The notes under the pieces: model-generated
Told to the model about the DNA's origin: nothing
The model's input: only the letters and a program-made list of their open reading frames with translations
The model's database searches: none
In this document: in pieces, positions 32,068-40,805 of the stretch
Position numbering within the stretch: the first letter of the stretch is position 1
How the letters are laid out: every line of letters begins with the position of its first letter
Assembly (NCBI RefSeq): GCF_035920445.1
Contig: NZ_CP109162.1
Coordinates: 5,642,001 to 5,706,000, forward strand
Reading direction: 5' to 3'
DNA: 64,000 bases
Source: Nocardia sp. NBC_01730
GTDB taxonomy: Bacteria > Actinomycetota > Actinomycetes > Mycobacteriales > Mycobacteriaceae
Position numbers and translations under genes: made by a program

Positions 32068-33177
32068 TCAACGGGGTAGCAGACGGTAGAGAGAGGTTTT
32101 TTCGGCGGCGCGGGCGGTGTGGAGGGGGGAGGTTGGGTTGTGGGCCCGGGGGTGGGTGGGGCGAGTGTCGAGTTGGGCGGCTAGGTGTAGGCCTGCGGTG
32201 GCGATGCGGTCGAGCAGTTCGCGGCGGGTTCGGAGACCGAGGTGTTCGGGGAGGTCGGAGAGGATCAGCCAGCCTTCGCCACCCGGGCGAAGGTGTGCAC
32301 GGAGGCAGGAAAGGAAGTCGTGGAGCATGGACGAGTTCTCGTCGTAGACGCCGCTTTCCAGCGCTGAGGTCGGCGTGGCCGGGATCCAGGGCGGATTGCA
32401 GACGATGAGATCGGCCTTGCCTTCGGGAAACAGTGTCGGGCCCTCGACGTCGACCGATGTCAAGCCCAACCGATCGAGATTGGCGCGGGCACAGGACAGG
32501 GCGCGGGTACTGCTGTCGGTGGCCACGGTTCGGGCGAATCCTCGACGAGCCAGCACGGCGGCGAGCACGCCCGTCCCGGTTCCGAGATCGAACGCGGTGT
32601 GGACCTCTTCGGGCAGTGGCGCCTGCGCGACGAGATCGACGTACTCGCCGCGGACCGGGGAGAACACGCCGTAGTGCGGATGGATACAGGCGTCGAGGGC
32701 GGGCACGTGCACGCCCTTTTCTCGCCACTGCGCTGCACCCAGGACACCGAGCAACTCGGTGAGCGCGACTACCGTGCGCTCGTGCGGCACGCCGTACGCC
32801 TCCCGGCATGCCCGCCGCACGTCTGGAGCGCGGCGCAACTCCAGCGAATGATCGTCCTCGAGTAGAACGAGCAGCTTGCCGAGCACCCGCGCACGGCGGT
32901 GGCGCGCCGCACGATGCCGGCGGAACGCTTCGGCCGGATCGGCACCGAGCACGATGTTGCGATCGACCCGCCTCCCCATCGCCTGCAACAGCTGCTTGGC
33001 ATTGTGGAAGTCACCCCGCCACAGCAGGCCGGTCCCGGCACGAGCCAGGCGACAGGCGGCGTCGGCGGTCATCCGGTCATCGGCGACGACCACCGAATTC
33101 GGTGGCGGCGTGACACTTTCGGAATGCCAACGAGCGGATCGGAACGTGTTGTCTTCGGTCCAGGAAGCGGTGGACAT
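32068..33177 (-). CDS. Class I SAM-dependent methyltransferase (HemK/RsmC-like small domain)
   Basis: 369 aa from the ATG at 33175-33177. An N-terminal helical domain (ACRLARAGTGLLWRGDFHNA) precedes the Rossmann methyltransferase: TAFDLGTGTGVLAAVLARRG (SAM site), VEGPTLFPEGKADLIVCNPP and NPPW. NPPW/NPPY is the target-amide motif of methyltransferases acting on glutamine or on nucleobase amines. RNA or protein modification is likely; the substrate is not readable. Confidence 0.8.
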   Translation of the reverse strand: MSTASWTEDNTFRSARWHSESVTPPPNSVVVADDRMTADAACRLARAGTGLLWRGDFHNAKQLLQAMGRRVDRNIVLGADPAEAFRRHRAARHRRARVLGKLLVLLEDDHSLELRRAPDVRRACREAYGVPHERTVVALTELLGVLGAAQWREKGVHVPALDACIHPHYGVFSPVRGEYVDLVAQAPLPEEVHTAFDLGTGTGVLAAVLARRGFARTVATDSSTRALSCARANLDRLGLTSVDVEGPTLFPEGKADLIVCNPPWIPATPTSALESGVYDENSSMLHDFLSCLRAHLRPGGEGWLILSDLPEHLGLRTRRELLDRIATAGLHLAAQLDTRPTHPRAHNPTSPLHTARAAEKTSLYRLLPR

Positions 33178-33443
33178 TGGTGTACTCCTCGTGATCGAAC
33201 GTGCAAAGGTGCGAAAAGCACTTCGACGAGGAGTCACGAAAAAGACCTGTGCGGTACGCACAGGAATCAGCTCAAAGCTGTTCTACACCCACGCCGAAGT
33301 GCGCGGGGAGTCGCCGAGAACCATGCCGAGGGTCATGATCGGGCCTTTCAGAGAGACATGTGAGTCTCCCACAGCGTGAGCACTGCGGCACAGCCGACCC
33401 GCCCCGGGTGCACGGGAGCCGGATCGGGTCCGCTCGCGGGTGA

Positions 33444-33959
33444 TCAGGCTGCGCCGTTCGCGGGTTCCGCGTGGAGGCGGCGGAAGCGGCTGCCGTGGAA
33501 GACGAGGGGGTCTACGTCGGTGCGGGTGGCGATGCGGTGGATGCGGAGGATGACGACGGCGTGGTCGCCCGCGGGAACGTTGGCTTCGGGGACGCCCTCG
33601 ATCCAGGCGGAGGCGCCATCGATGAAGACGGCGTCGCCGGAGCCGCGGTGCAGATCGATGTCGCGGAAGCGGTCGCCGTCGCAAGCGCCGAGCGAGCGGG
33701 CAGCGGCCTGCTGGTCGATGCCGAGCAGGCTCAGACCGAGGTGGCTCGCGGCCGCGAGCTTGGGCCAGGTCGCCGAGGAGTTCTGCACGCAGAACGAGAC
33801 CAGCGGCGGGTCGAGCGAAACGGGGACGAAGGTGCTGACAGCGAGACCATATGGGGTCCCGTTGATTTCGGCGCATACGGCGACGACACCGCTGGGGAAA
33901 TTGGCGAACGCGCGACGGAGACCTGCTCCGTTGGCAGGAAATTCGAACTGGTCATGCAT
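33444..33959 (-). CDS. Flavin reductase domain protein (HpaC-like)
   Basis: 171 aa. LRRAFANFPSGVVAVCAEIN, GLAVSTFVPVSLDPPLVSFC, WPKLAAASHLGLSLLG, GDRFRDIDLHRGSGDAVF and HAVVILRIHRI are the flavin reductase-like split barrel. Supplies reduced FMN to a partner monooxygenase. Its ATG overlaps the stop of the FMN reductase remnant by a few bases; with the DszC-like remnant it looks like a former organosulfur monooxygenase operon that has lost its oxygenase. Confidence 0.85.
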   Translation of the reverse strand: MHDQFEFPANGAGLRRAFANFPSGVVAVCAEINGTPYGLAVSTFVPVSLDPPLVSFCVQNSSATWPKLAAASHLGLSLLGIDQQAAARSLGACDGDRFRDIDLHRGSGDAVFIDGASAWIEGVPEANVPAGDHAVVILRIHRIATRTDVDPLVFHGSRFRRLHAEPANGAA

Positions 33960-34466
33960 GATTCGCAGCCTTCGAGCTGGTGGTCAGTGCCTGGGCGACG
34001 GGGCGCCACCGATCACTGTACCGGTCGATTTCGCCGTCCTCATGGAATGTGCGGTCGGACAGGTAGAGCCCAGGAAGGGCGGCCGTGGCACCGATCTCGA
34101 CCAGCACGGGTCTGAGCAGCAGGTCGGGAGCCAGGGCGTGGCCTGGTCCCGCGCCGAGCATCACAGGCACCGCGAGCACGTCCGCGAGCCCGGTGCCGCC
34201 GTAGAACTGCTCGAGGAACAACTTCAGTAGCCCGGTGTAGGTCGCCTTGAAGGTGGGGCTGGCGAACACCACGAGTTCCGAGTCCGCCACGGTGCGCACC
34301 GCCTCGGCCACCGCTGGGTCACCCCAGCGAGCAGACCCGGACCCAACGTGACGAGATCGATGACGGTGGCGTCCACGTCCGGGCGGAGCCCCTTCGCGAC
34401 CAGTGTGGCCGCGGTCAGGGTGCGAGAGGCGGGCTTCGGATTCCCGACGACAACGGTCACTGTCAC
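33952..34466 (-). pseudogene. NADPH-dependent FMN reductase (SsuE/MsuE-like) with a -1 frameshift
   Basis: Starts TVTVVVGNPKPASRTLTAAT (GTG at 34464-34466, AAGGA upstream) and reads to LVTLGPGLLA, then the family pattern continues as WGDPAVAEAVRTVADSELVV and FASPTFKATYTGLLKLFLEQ in the next frame. One base is missing near 34336. FKATYTGLLK is the flavodoxin-like FMN site. It could also be a sequencing error. Confidence 0.75.
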
Positions 34467-34501
34467 TTTCGTATCCTTTTCGCTCACATGCTGCTCGGCG
34501 G

Positions 34502-34954
34502 TCAGAGCACGCCGTGCAACGGCGGCGCCGTGCCGTTCAGCAGGGCACGGCCGATGTGCTGGTACTTCCAGCGCACGGGGTCGTGCAGGGTATGTGCGCG
34601 CGCGTTGCGCCAGAAGTGGTGCAAGTTCAGATCCGCCGCGGCGCTGCGCGTGCCGCCGACCTCGAACAGCGCGGCGGACACGTCGTTGGCCGCGCGGTCG
34701 GCGAGCACCTTGGCGGTCGCGACGGCCAGCGATGCCTGTGCTGCGCGATCCGCGCCGGGTTCGGTGCGGGTGGCCGCGCCGACCGACCACCCCGCGGCGG
34801 ACAACGTCGCCTCAGCGGCGGTCACCGCGACGGACAGCTCACCGAAGCGTTGGATCAGCAGCGGGACCGCGCCTTGGGCGATCCGGTCGAAGAGCGGCCC
34901 GAAGATCGCATCCAGTTCGGAGTCTGTGGTGGATTTCGCCTCGATGGATGTCAT
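34502..34954 (-). CDS. DszC/SfnB-type flavin-dependent monooxygenase, internally deleted
   Basis: 151 aa where the family has about 400. The N-terminus DAIFGPLFDRIAQGAV matches the start of these acyl-CoA-dehydrogenase-fold monooxygenases; then, without a frame break, PLLIQRFGELSVAVTAAEAT and DLNLHHFWRNARAHTLHDPV, WKYQHIGRALLNG come from the C-terminal domain. The central beta domain and most of the active site are missing. Very probably inactive. Confidence 0.7.
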   Translation of the reverse strand: MTSIEAKSTTDSELDAIFGPLFDRIAQGAVPLLIQRFGELSVAVTAAEATLSAAGWSVGAATRTEPGADRAAQASLAVATAKVLADRAANDVSAALFEVGGTRSAAADLNLHHFWRNARAHTLHDPVRWKYQHIGRALLNGTAPPLHGVL

Positions 34955-35058
34955 CACCCCACGATCGCGCACCCCTGCGACACGCTCACGGGTTGCACGC
35001 AGCGCGATCGAAATGCCGTGCGGCGGTTGGTGTCGGTGCGCCTCGTTAGAGTTGCCGC

Positions 35059-35361
35059 GTGGCTGGATCGCGGTATTCGTTCACGGCGGAGGTGTGGGAA
35101 CACCAAGGAGACGCCGCGTGGCACTTCGTATCGCTGCCCGAGGATATTGCCGACGAGATCGAGGAACGGTACGCGCATCGCGCGGGTGGCTTCGGCGCGG
35201 TGCGCGTGCACGTGGTCATCGGGAAGAGCCGCTGGTCGACATCGCTGTTTCCCGACAAGTCACGCGCGACCTATGTGCTGCCGGTGAAGAAGGCGGTGCG
35301 CGCCGCCGAGGGGTTGGCGACGGGTTCGGCTGCGCGGATCGAACTCACCGTCGCGTTGTGA
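35059..35361 (+). CDS. DUF1905 domain protein
   Basis: 100 aa, GTG at 35059. YSFTAEVWEHQGDAAWHFVS, LPEDIADEIEERY, GAVRVHVVIGKSRWSTSLFP and YVLPVKKAVRAAEGLATG match the small beta-barrel DUF1905 fold. Biochemical role unknown. Confidence 0.85.
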   Translation: MAGSRYSFTAEVWEHQGDAAWHFVSLPEDIADEIEERYAHRAGGFGAVRVHVVIGKSRWSTSLFPDKSRATYVLPVKKAVRAAEGLATGSAARIELTVAL

Positions 35362-35478
35362 GGCGCCGGCACGGCGGTCCCTGGCCGAGCAGTCATCCTG
35401 CGAGCCTGCCGACGAGTTCGGCACACGCTCGCGCCATCCATACGACGGCGACTGCCCTGCGTATGTCTCATATGCTCA

Positions 35479-35682
35479 CTATTCGACCGGGCGTCCTGAT
35501 GGCGGGCACCAGCCTCTGCGCTTGCTCCCGCGCCGCTTGACCGCCACCACAACGATCACCAGTACACCGATGATCACGCCGCCGAAGCCGAGGCCGAGCG
35601 CGCCGAGCAGGACGCCGACGAACCCTTGGCCGATCGCGGCGGTCACCTCTGAGGCGCCCGCCGTGGTCACCCGGTACGGTTC
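35479..35682 (-). pseudogene. C-terminal fragment of a membrane protein
   Basis: EPYRVTTAGASEVTAAIGQG, then a long hydrophobic helix (VGVLLGALGLGFGGVIIGVL, VIVVVAVKRR). Resembles the C-terminal anchor of Nocardia membrane proteins of unknown function. No start or N-terminal domain is present, and upstream is the lipoprotein gene. Confidence 0.35.
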
Positions 35683-35833
35683 GCTACGCGGATCGCGGAT
35701 TGTCGGTCCGGTGGATCGAGTCCGCTGGTCAGCGCCCTTGGAGAGGTTGCCCGAGCACCCCTCGGAAAGGCTGATCGGCGCCGTCGCGGAAGCTGATCGA
35801 CGCCGCTCGACCGATACCGTACCGGCAGTTCGC

Positions 35834-36175
35834 TCAGCGCGGCTGCGCCGCCGACATGCACTCGCTGGCGATCCGACCGCTGGCGGCACGCGCCTTGTCC
35901 GCGTCCTCCTTGCTCATTCCCAGCGTCTCCTGGTCGGCGGCCTTCGCGTCGTACTTGTCGCTGATCATGACCCGCAAACCGGCCTGCGAAATCCCTTGAT
36001 CCACGAACACCTTCGCGGCGCAGTCGGCGAGCTGCTGGTTCTTGAGGCCCTTGTCGTGCAGTGACTTGGCGAGCTCGGCCTGCGTCACCGTAGGCGCTGC
36101 CGTGTCCTTGTCGCTGCCGCATGCCGCGAGCACCGGCAGCGCGATCAGCGCAGCGGCGATCATGCAGATCCGCAC
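35834..36175 (-). CDS. Small lipoprotein, 113 aa
   Basis: GTG at 36173-36175 with GGAG just upstream. Signal peptide RICMIAAALIALPVLAAC, lipobox LAAC. The exported part (TQAELAKSLHDKGLKNQQLA, CAAKVFVDQGISQAGLR) is helical and contains two further cysteines that may form a disulfide. Similar short lipoproteins are common in Nocardia; role unknown. Confidence 0.7.
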   Translation of the reverse strand: MRICMIAAALIALPVLAACGSDKDTAAPTVTQAELAKSLHDKGLKNQQLADCAAKVFVDQGISQAGLRVMISDKYDAKAADQETLGMSKEDADKARAASGRIASECMSAAQPR

Positions 36176-36310
36176 CTGACTCCTCTTCCGTCGAATTCCC
36201 ACTCGGGGGGCGTGGCCACCATAATGCCGTGCCGTGCTAGACGGTAGCCGTTCGCGGCGATCGATGCCGGTTACGTTCTCGCACAACGCGTTGCACCGGC
36301 CTATCGGGTC

Positions 36311-36607
36311 TCACAGATCCATCGCAGCCCGCAGCGCGGTGTCGAGCCGCTCCACAGTGTCGCTGTCCACCACGTCGACCCGCTCGGCCAGCCAACCGCG
36401 GAAGATGCGCCCGATGTTTCCCGCGTGCACCCAGCCGTGCTCCTGCACCGGAACTGCGAGAATGTCCTGCGGGTCCTCGTCGACCACCTCGGCGGCGATC
36501 AACCACGGGCGGGGAGATTCGTTGATTCCGTCACTGCTGATGAGCACGACCGTACGGCGACGCGGCGAACCATGCGGGTTGTAGATCCACAGTTCACCCC
36601 GACGCAC
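36311..36607 (-). CDS. MazF/PemK-like toxin
   Basis: 98 aa. RRGELWIYNPHGSPRRRTVV and LISSDGIN match the SH3-like MazF fold, followed by IAAEVVDEDPQDILAVPV and LAERVDVVDSDTVERLD. MazF enzymes are sequence-specific mRNA interferases. Overlaps the upstream antitoxin gene by 14 bp, the usual antitoxin-toxin order. Divergent enough that the nuclease activity is uncertain. Confidence 0.75.
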   Translation of the reverse strand: MRRGELWIYNPHGSPRRRTVVLISSDGINESPRPWLIAAEVVDEDPQDILAVPVQEHGWVHAGNIGRIFRGWLAERVDVVDSDTVERLDTALRAAMDL

Positions 36608-36818
36608 GCATCGCCTCCTCGGCGGCCGCCAGCTCGGCCGCGTCCGCGGCGGCCTCGGAGCTCACATCCGACACCGGACCGACGCCCGCGCGCACCGCCT
36701 CGCGGCGCGCGGCCTTCGATATCCATGCCGAGGGCGACATACCCGCGCGGGCCGCGGCCTGCTCGGCGTAGGACCAGGCGGCCGCGTCCAGCGAAAGGGT
36801 GACCTTACGCGTTGCCAT
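36594..36818 (-). CDS. Antitoxin partner of the MazF-like toxin
   Basis: 74 aa. MATRKVTLSLDAAAWSYAEQ and AGMSPSAWISKAARREAVR form a ribbon-helix-helix-like N-terminal DNA-binding domain; the acidic alanine-rich tail would thread onto the toxin. Probably autoregulates the pair. Confidence 0.75.
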   Translation of the reverse strand: MATRKVTLSLDAAAWSYAEQAAARAGMSPSAWISKAARREAVRAGVGPVSDVSSEAAADAAELAAAEEAMRASG

Positions 36819-36960
36819 ACCAATTATCGTACCGCTACTCGGGGCATCTCAGCGCACGGTTTCTGCTGATGTGGCAGGCGTTCCGAGGAGCCCCGCGGAT
36901 CCGAACTGATGGCTGGTGACTGCTGTTAGGGTGGGTCCATTCGGACGACGACGAGTGGGG

Positions 36961-37758
36961 ATGACCACCATGACGACGTTGCACCATCACCGGGTCGGCG
37001 CGGGGGACCCACTCGTCTTGGTGCACGGAGTCGGTAGCCGGTGGCAGATATGGGAGCCGATCATCGACACCCTCGCCACGTCACACGAGGTCATCGCGGT
37101 CGACCTGCCCGGGTTCGGCGGGTCGGCCGCGCTCGCGCACACCACCGTCGACACCCTCACCGACGCGCTCGCCGAATTCCTCGCCGCGCAAGGTGTCGAT
37201 CACCCGCACCTGGCAGGCAACTCGATGGGCGGGCTGATCACGCTGAATCTGGGGGCGCGCGGTCTGGCGCGCTCGGTCACCGCGTACTCGCCGATCGGCT
37301 TCTGGCACACCGCGGGTCGTGTCTGGTGCCAGCAGTCACTGGGCAAGTCACGGGCGCTCGCGCGCATGATGCGGCCCGCACTGCCGTCCGTCCTCGGCAC
37401 GGCGGTGGGCCGGACCGCCTTCCTGGCGCTGATCTTCGGTAAACCTTGGGCACTGGACGCCCAGGTGGCGGTGGGCACCGCGATCGGCGCCGCGGACGCC
37501 ACCGGGTTCGATGCGGCGCTCGCCTCGTTCGCCGACGCCGAACTGCATGAAATCGGTGCGCTGGCCGACATTCCGGTCACCGTCGCGTGGGGCACCCGCG
37601 ACATCCTGCTCACCTATGCGACGCAGAGCCGCAGGGCTCGCGGCGTGCTGCCGAACGCAAGGCACGTCACGCTGCACGGGAGCGGGCACTCCCCGTTTTC
37701 CGACGACCCCTCCAGCTGCGCGCAGGTCCTGCGCGAGACGATCGAGCGCGAGCGGTAG
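36961..37758 (+). CDS. Alpha/beta-hydrolase
   Basis: 265 aa. GDPLVLVHGVGSRWQIW, VIAVDLPGFGGS, the nucleophile elbow GNSMGG, the acid WGTRDILL and the base HGSGHSPF give a complete Ser-Asp-His triad with normal spacing. The ATG at 36961 was chosen; a second ATG lies 9 bp later. Soluble esterase or C-C hydrolase; substrate unknown. Confidence 0.88.
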   Translation: MTTMTTLHHHRVGAGDPLVLVHGVGSRWQIWEPIIDTLATSHEVIAVDLPGFGGSAALAHTTVDTLTDALAEFLAAQGVDHPHLAGNSMGGLITLNLGARGLARSVTAYSPIGFWHTAGRVWCQQSLGKSRALARMMRPALPSVLGTAVGRTAFLALIFGKPWALDAQVAVGTAIGAADATGFDAALASFADAELHEIGALADIPVTVAWGTRDILLTYATQSRRARGVLPNARHVTLHGSGHSPFSDDPSSCAQVLRETIERER

Positions 37759-37765
37759 CGTCAGT

Positions 37766-38407
37766 TCATCGAGCGGGCGGGTCGAGCAGGGTGTCCGCGT
37801 CAGCCGCGCCCAGCAACACGCGCACCGCGTTTCCCCACCGATGCTGGAGAATTCGGTTCCGGTCCTGTTCACCGGTGAGCAGCACGCGCAGAGCGAGCCC
37901 GGTCATGATCTCGATGGTGAACTCGGTGATCGTCGGCACGCGTGGATCGTCGGGGAACTCATGGCGGAAAATGTCGCGAATGCTGTTGTGCATCAACTCG
38001 AACAACCGGGACTCCAGCGGCAGGAACGCCGCGAGCAGTTCCGGGTCGGTCCGCGCGCCGACCCGCATCTCCAGCGCAGCCCAGAACGAGGGGCCGCTGA
38101 GCATTCGGATGGTCAGCTCGACCGCCGTCGCCAGCCGGTCCGCATCCGGAGGGATCGCCCCGAATTCGCTGGTCAGCTGGGCGAATCGGCGAGCAGCGAC
38201 GTGCTCGACAGCACCGGCGAGCAGATCGGCCTTGGTCGGGAAGTGATGCTGCAGGGTCCCGCGCGGCACCCCGGCCCGCTTCTGCACCGCGAGCGTGGTC
38301 GTGCCCGCGTAGCCGACCTCGACCAGGCTCTCCACCACCGCGTCCAGGAGTCGGGTGCGCATACGCGCCGTGCGCTGTGCCTGCGTATCCCGGACGCGAT
38401 CCGACAC
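37766..38407 (-). CDS. TetR-family regulator
   Basis: 213 aa from a GTG at 38405-38407. The HTH is MRTRLLDAVVESLVEVGYAG then TLAVQKRAGVPRGTLQHHFP TKADLL (about residues 15-60). It follows the thiolase-crotonase pair on the same strand, 5 bp after the crotonase stop, so it probably controls that transcript; a strong inverted repeat upstream of the thiolase gene (40397-40414) is a candidate site. Confidence 0.85.
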   Translation of the reverse strand: MSDRVRDTQAQRTARMRTRLLDAVVESLVEVGYAGTTTLAVQKRAGVPRGTLQHHFPTKADLLAGAVEHVAARRFAQLTSEFGAIPPDADRLATAVELTIRMLSGPSFWAALEMRVGARTDPELLAAFLPLESRLFELMHNSIRDIFRHEFPDDPRVPTITEFTIEIMTGLALRVLLTGEQDRNRILQHRWGNAVRVLLGAADADTLLDPPAR

Positions 38408-38412
38408 GGCCC

Positions 38413-38850
38413 TCAGCGTCCCTGCCACTGCGGGTCGCGCTTCTGCGCGAACGCGAGCGCACCCTCGGCGGCATCCTTGGAGAACAGCGCGGGCAAGGCG
38501 ATCTCGCCCTGCTTCGCGAAACCCTCCTCGACCGACCAGTCCGGCGACTCGTCGATGATCCGCTTGCTCATCGGCATCTCACCCTTCGAGGCGGCGACGA
38601 GATCCATTCCGGCGCTGAAGGTTCCACCCGCACCGGTGAGCACGAGCACGCGCGCGGCGTCGTCCGCCCCGAACTCGTCGACGGCGGCCTCGATGGCCTG
38701 CGCGGTAGCGAGATCGATGGCGTTGCGCGCCTCGGGCCGGTTGACGGTCAGCACGGTGATCGCGTCACGCCGTTCTACGAGTACCGGGTCGAGCCCACCC
38801 GCCTCCCGGCCACCACCCCTCATCGAGTCGCGCTGCGACGCTGAATTCAT
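38413..38850 (-). CDS. Enoyl-CoA hydratase/isomerase family protein, internally deleted
   Basis: 145 aa where the family has about 250-260. The N-terminal part is normal (VLVERRDAITVLTVNRPEAR, LTGAGGTFSAGMDLVAASKG). It then jumps in frame to the C-terminus: SKRIIDESPDWSVEEGFAKQ and DAAEGALAFAQKRDPQWQGR. The core with the second oxyanion-hole Gly and the catalytic Glu region is missing, so it should be inactive. Its ATG overlaps the thiolase stop by 4 bp. Confidence 0.75.
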   Translation of the reverse strand: MNSASQRDSMRGGGREAGGLDPVLVERRDAITVLTVNRPEARNAIDLATAQAIEAAVDEFGADDAARVLVLTGAGGTFSAGMDLVAASKGEMPMSKRIIDESPDWSVEEGFAKQGEIALPALFSKDAAEGALAFAQKRDPQWQGR

Positions 38851-40379
38851 TGGACGCTCGTCTCGGTGAGCAAGGTGAACGTGTCCGCGGTGGCGATGTC
38901 GACGGCCGCGCCGAGCGGGTCGCCGTCGGTGCACGCCGCGATCGTGTCGGCATCGGACGCCCGAACCAGTATGCGGGTGCCCGCAGGCGTCAGCGCGCTC
39001 ACCACAACGGCTTCCGGCTCGTCGGCGTGGTCCGGCGCCGGGCCCTTGCGGTAGGCGACGGTATAGGACTCGACCGTCGCGGGACCGGTATACCCGGGCT
39101 CCGGATCGCGTCGCGCCGCGGGGACGTCCACTTCGACCGCACGGAACAGCCGGGCGGGCGGCTCGGCCGAATACACGCCGACACCGTGCTTGGTGCTGTA
39201 CCAGCCCAGCGCGGTCGTCAGGCCGTAGGCGTGCGGGTCGTCGCGCAGCAAGCCGGACAGCGTCGCAATCGAGTGGGTGGTGTAGTTGTTGCCCGGGCCG
39301 CCCGCGAAGGTGAGCCCGCCGGTGACCGACAGCGGCCGCGCCGGGTCATCGATCGACAGGCCGAGCGCCTCCGCGCCGACCTGCACAGCCACCGGGAAAC
39401 ACGAGTAGAGATCGATATGCGCGATCTCGTCGATGCCGATGCCCGCCGCGCCGAGCACCGCGCCGCCCGCTACCGCGATGGCGGGTGAGGCAGCCATGTC
39501 CGCACGCTCGGAGACGAACCACTCGTCGGTCGCGGTCGCGCCACCGTGCGGGAAGACCCAACGGTCCCTCGGCACGCCTGCCGCGTCGGCGGCGGCCGCG
39601 CTGCACAGGATCAGTCCGGCGCCCAAGTCCACCGACAGGTTCGCGACCAGCAGCTTCGGGTACGGCGTCGATACCGTCCGATTGGCGTGCGTCGGCGTCA
39701 CGAGGTCGGCGACCGAGCGCACGGCGGGCTGCCACGCGTAGGGATTGCGCGCGGCGACCTCGGACAGCCGCGACCACAGCCCGCCGATTCGCTCCCGGTG
39801 CGCGGCTTCGCTCAGCCCGAGCCGGTGGCGCAGCGCCGTCTCCATCAGGGCGTAGAAGTAGACCGGGCCCCACAGGCCCGCGGCGGTCTCCATGTCCGAG
39901 TTGGGTGCGCGGTTCGAGCCGACGGTCGCGCCGGGCCGCGTGCCCTCCGGCTGTTCGGGCCAGTCCAGCACCGCGCCGGTGCGAGCGGCGGCATTCCAGG
40001 AGGCCACCGCTTCTGCGCCGGTGATCAGCGCGACGTCCGATCGTCCGTCGGCGATGTCCTGCGCGACGGTATTGAGCAACCGCTGCGGTGCGTCGCCGCC
40101 GAAGCGCACCGATTGCACCGTCCGTTTCGGAGTGGCGCCGAGGTCGGCGGCGACCAGCGCGCCGAGGTCGCCGTACGGACGGCTGACCGGAGCAACGGCC
40201 GCGATCAGGTCCGCGGAGCGCAGCAGCCGGGCGCCGACGCCGCTGTCGGCGGCCGCACGGCGCAGGGATTCGGCGGCGAGTTCGACCGGCCCGGGCAAGC
40301 CCGGCTCGCCAGGCCGGTGCACGACCTGCCCGGCACCGACAAGCACCGGCGTCCTCGGGTCCATTCCGGCTGGCAGCAT
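38847..40379 (-). CDS. Thiolase-superfamily protein (acetyl-CoA acetyltransferase / SCP2-like)
   Basis: 510 aa. RTPVLVGAGQVVHRPG, ADLIAAVAPVSRPYGDLGAL, ALITGAEAVASWNA, ANLSVDLGAGLILCSAAAAD, IDLYSCFPVAVQ and VTGGLTFAGGPGNNYTTHS follow the SCP2-type thiolases common in actinobacterial lipid and steroid gene sets. The DLYSCFP element carries the Cys near the active site, in place of HEAF in classical thiolases. The C-terminal roughly 90 residues form an extra small domain. First gene of the operon with the shortened crotonase and TetR. Confidence 0.85.
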   Translation of the reverse strand: MLPAGMDPRTPVLVGAGQVVHRPGEPGLPGPVELAAESLRRAAADSGVGARLLRSADLIAAVAPVSRPYGDLGALVAADLGATPKRTVQSVRFGGDAPQRLLNTVAQDIADGRSDVALITGAEAVASWNAAARTGAVLDWPEQPEGTRPGATVGSNRAPNSDMETAAGLWGPVYFYALMETALRHRLGLSEAAHRERIGGLWSRLSEVAARNPYAWQPAVRSVADLVTPTHANRTVSTPYPKLLVANLSVDLGAGLILCSAAAADAAGVPRDRWVFPHGGATATDEWFVSERADMAASPAIAVAGGAVLGAAGIGIDEIAHIDLYSCFPVAVQVGAEALGLSIDDPARPLSVTGGLTFAGGPGNNYTTHSIATLSGLLRDDPHAYGLTTALGWYSTKHGVGVYSAEPPARLFRAVEVDVPAARRDPEPGYTGPATVESYTVAYRKGPAPDHADEPEAVVVSALTPAGTRILVRASDADTIAACTDGDPLGAAVDIATADTFTLLTETSVQ

Positions 40380-40396
40380 TATTCCTCCGCTCCAGA

Positions 40397-40414
40397 ACCG
40401 TCAGTATTGACGGT
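40397..40414. promoter_or_regulatory. Candidate TetR operator upstream of the thiolase operon
   Basis: ACCGTCA (40397-40403), GTAT, TGACGGT (40408-40414): perfect 7-bp inverted repeat, 18 bp from the thiolase start. Probable target of the TetR encoded by the third gene. Confidence 0.6.
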
Positions 40415-40805
40415 AACTCGAGTCCGATTAGAACAGAGGGCCCGAGGCTGGGGCAACAGGTCCGGAAGGACTACCGTCTCACGAGCGATTTCTGAGAATG
40501 AACACCAACATCGCGCTGTGGCTCGACAGCGACCGTGCCTACGTCACCCGCACCGGCCGGAACACCTCGACCGCGCACGGCGCCCTCGAGTGCGCGACCC
40601 GCCACCGGATCCCCAGAAGGCTGTCAGCAAATATTCAGCGAAGTCAGCTGGCGATCCGCCGGTCCGAGACAAATTTCGCTGTTAGCATTCTGACGATTCG
40701 CCAGCCAGTCGAAAAGTGGTGCGTGGCACACTGCGAAGGGTCTGTGTATCGCGGGACGTCTGCGTTTCGCACTGCTCTCGGCAAGAACCGGAGGGCTCAC
40801 AGACA
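40415..40805. other. Intergenic, no convincing gene
   Basis: Shared upstream region of the thiolase operon and the DUF4185 gene. Small open frames here lack RBS or conservation signals. GGAGG about 40789-40793 is the likely RBS of the DUF4185 gene, at a long spacing. Confidence 0.35.
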
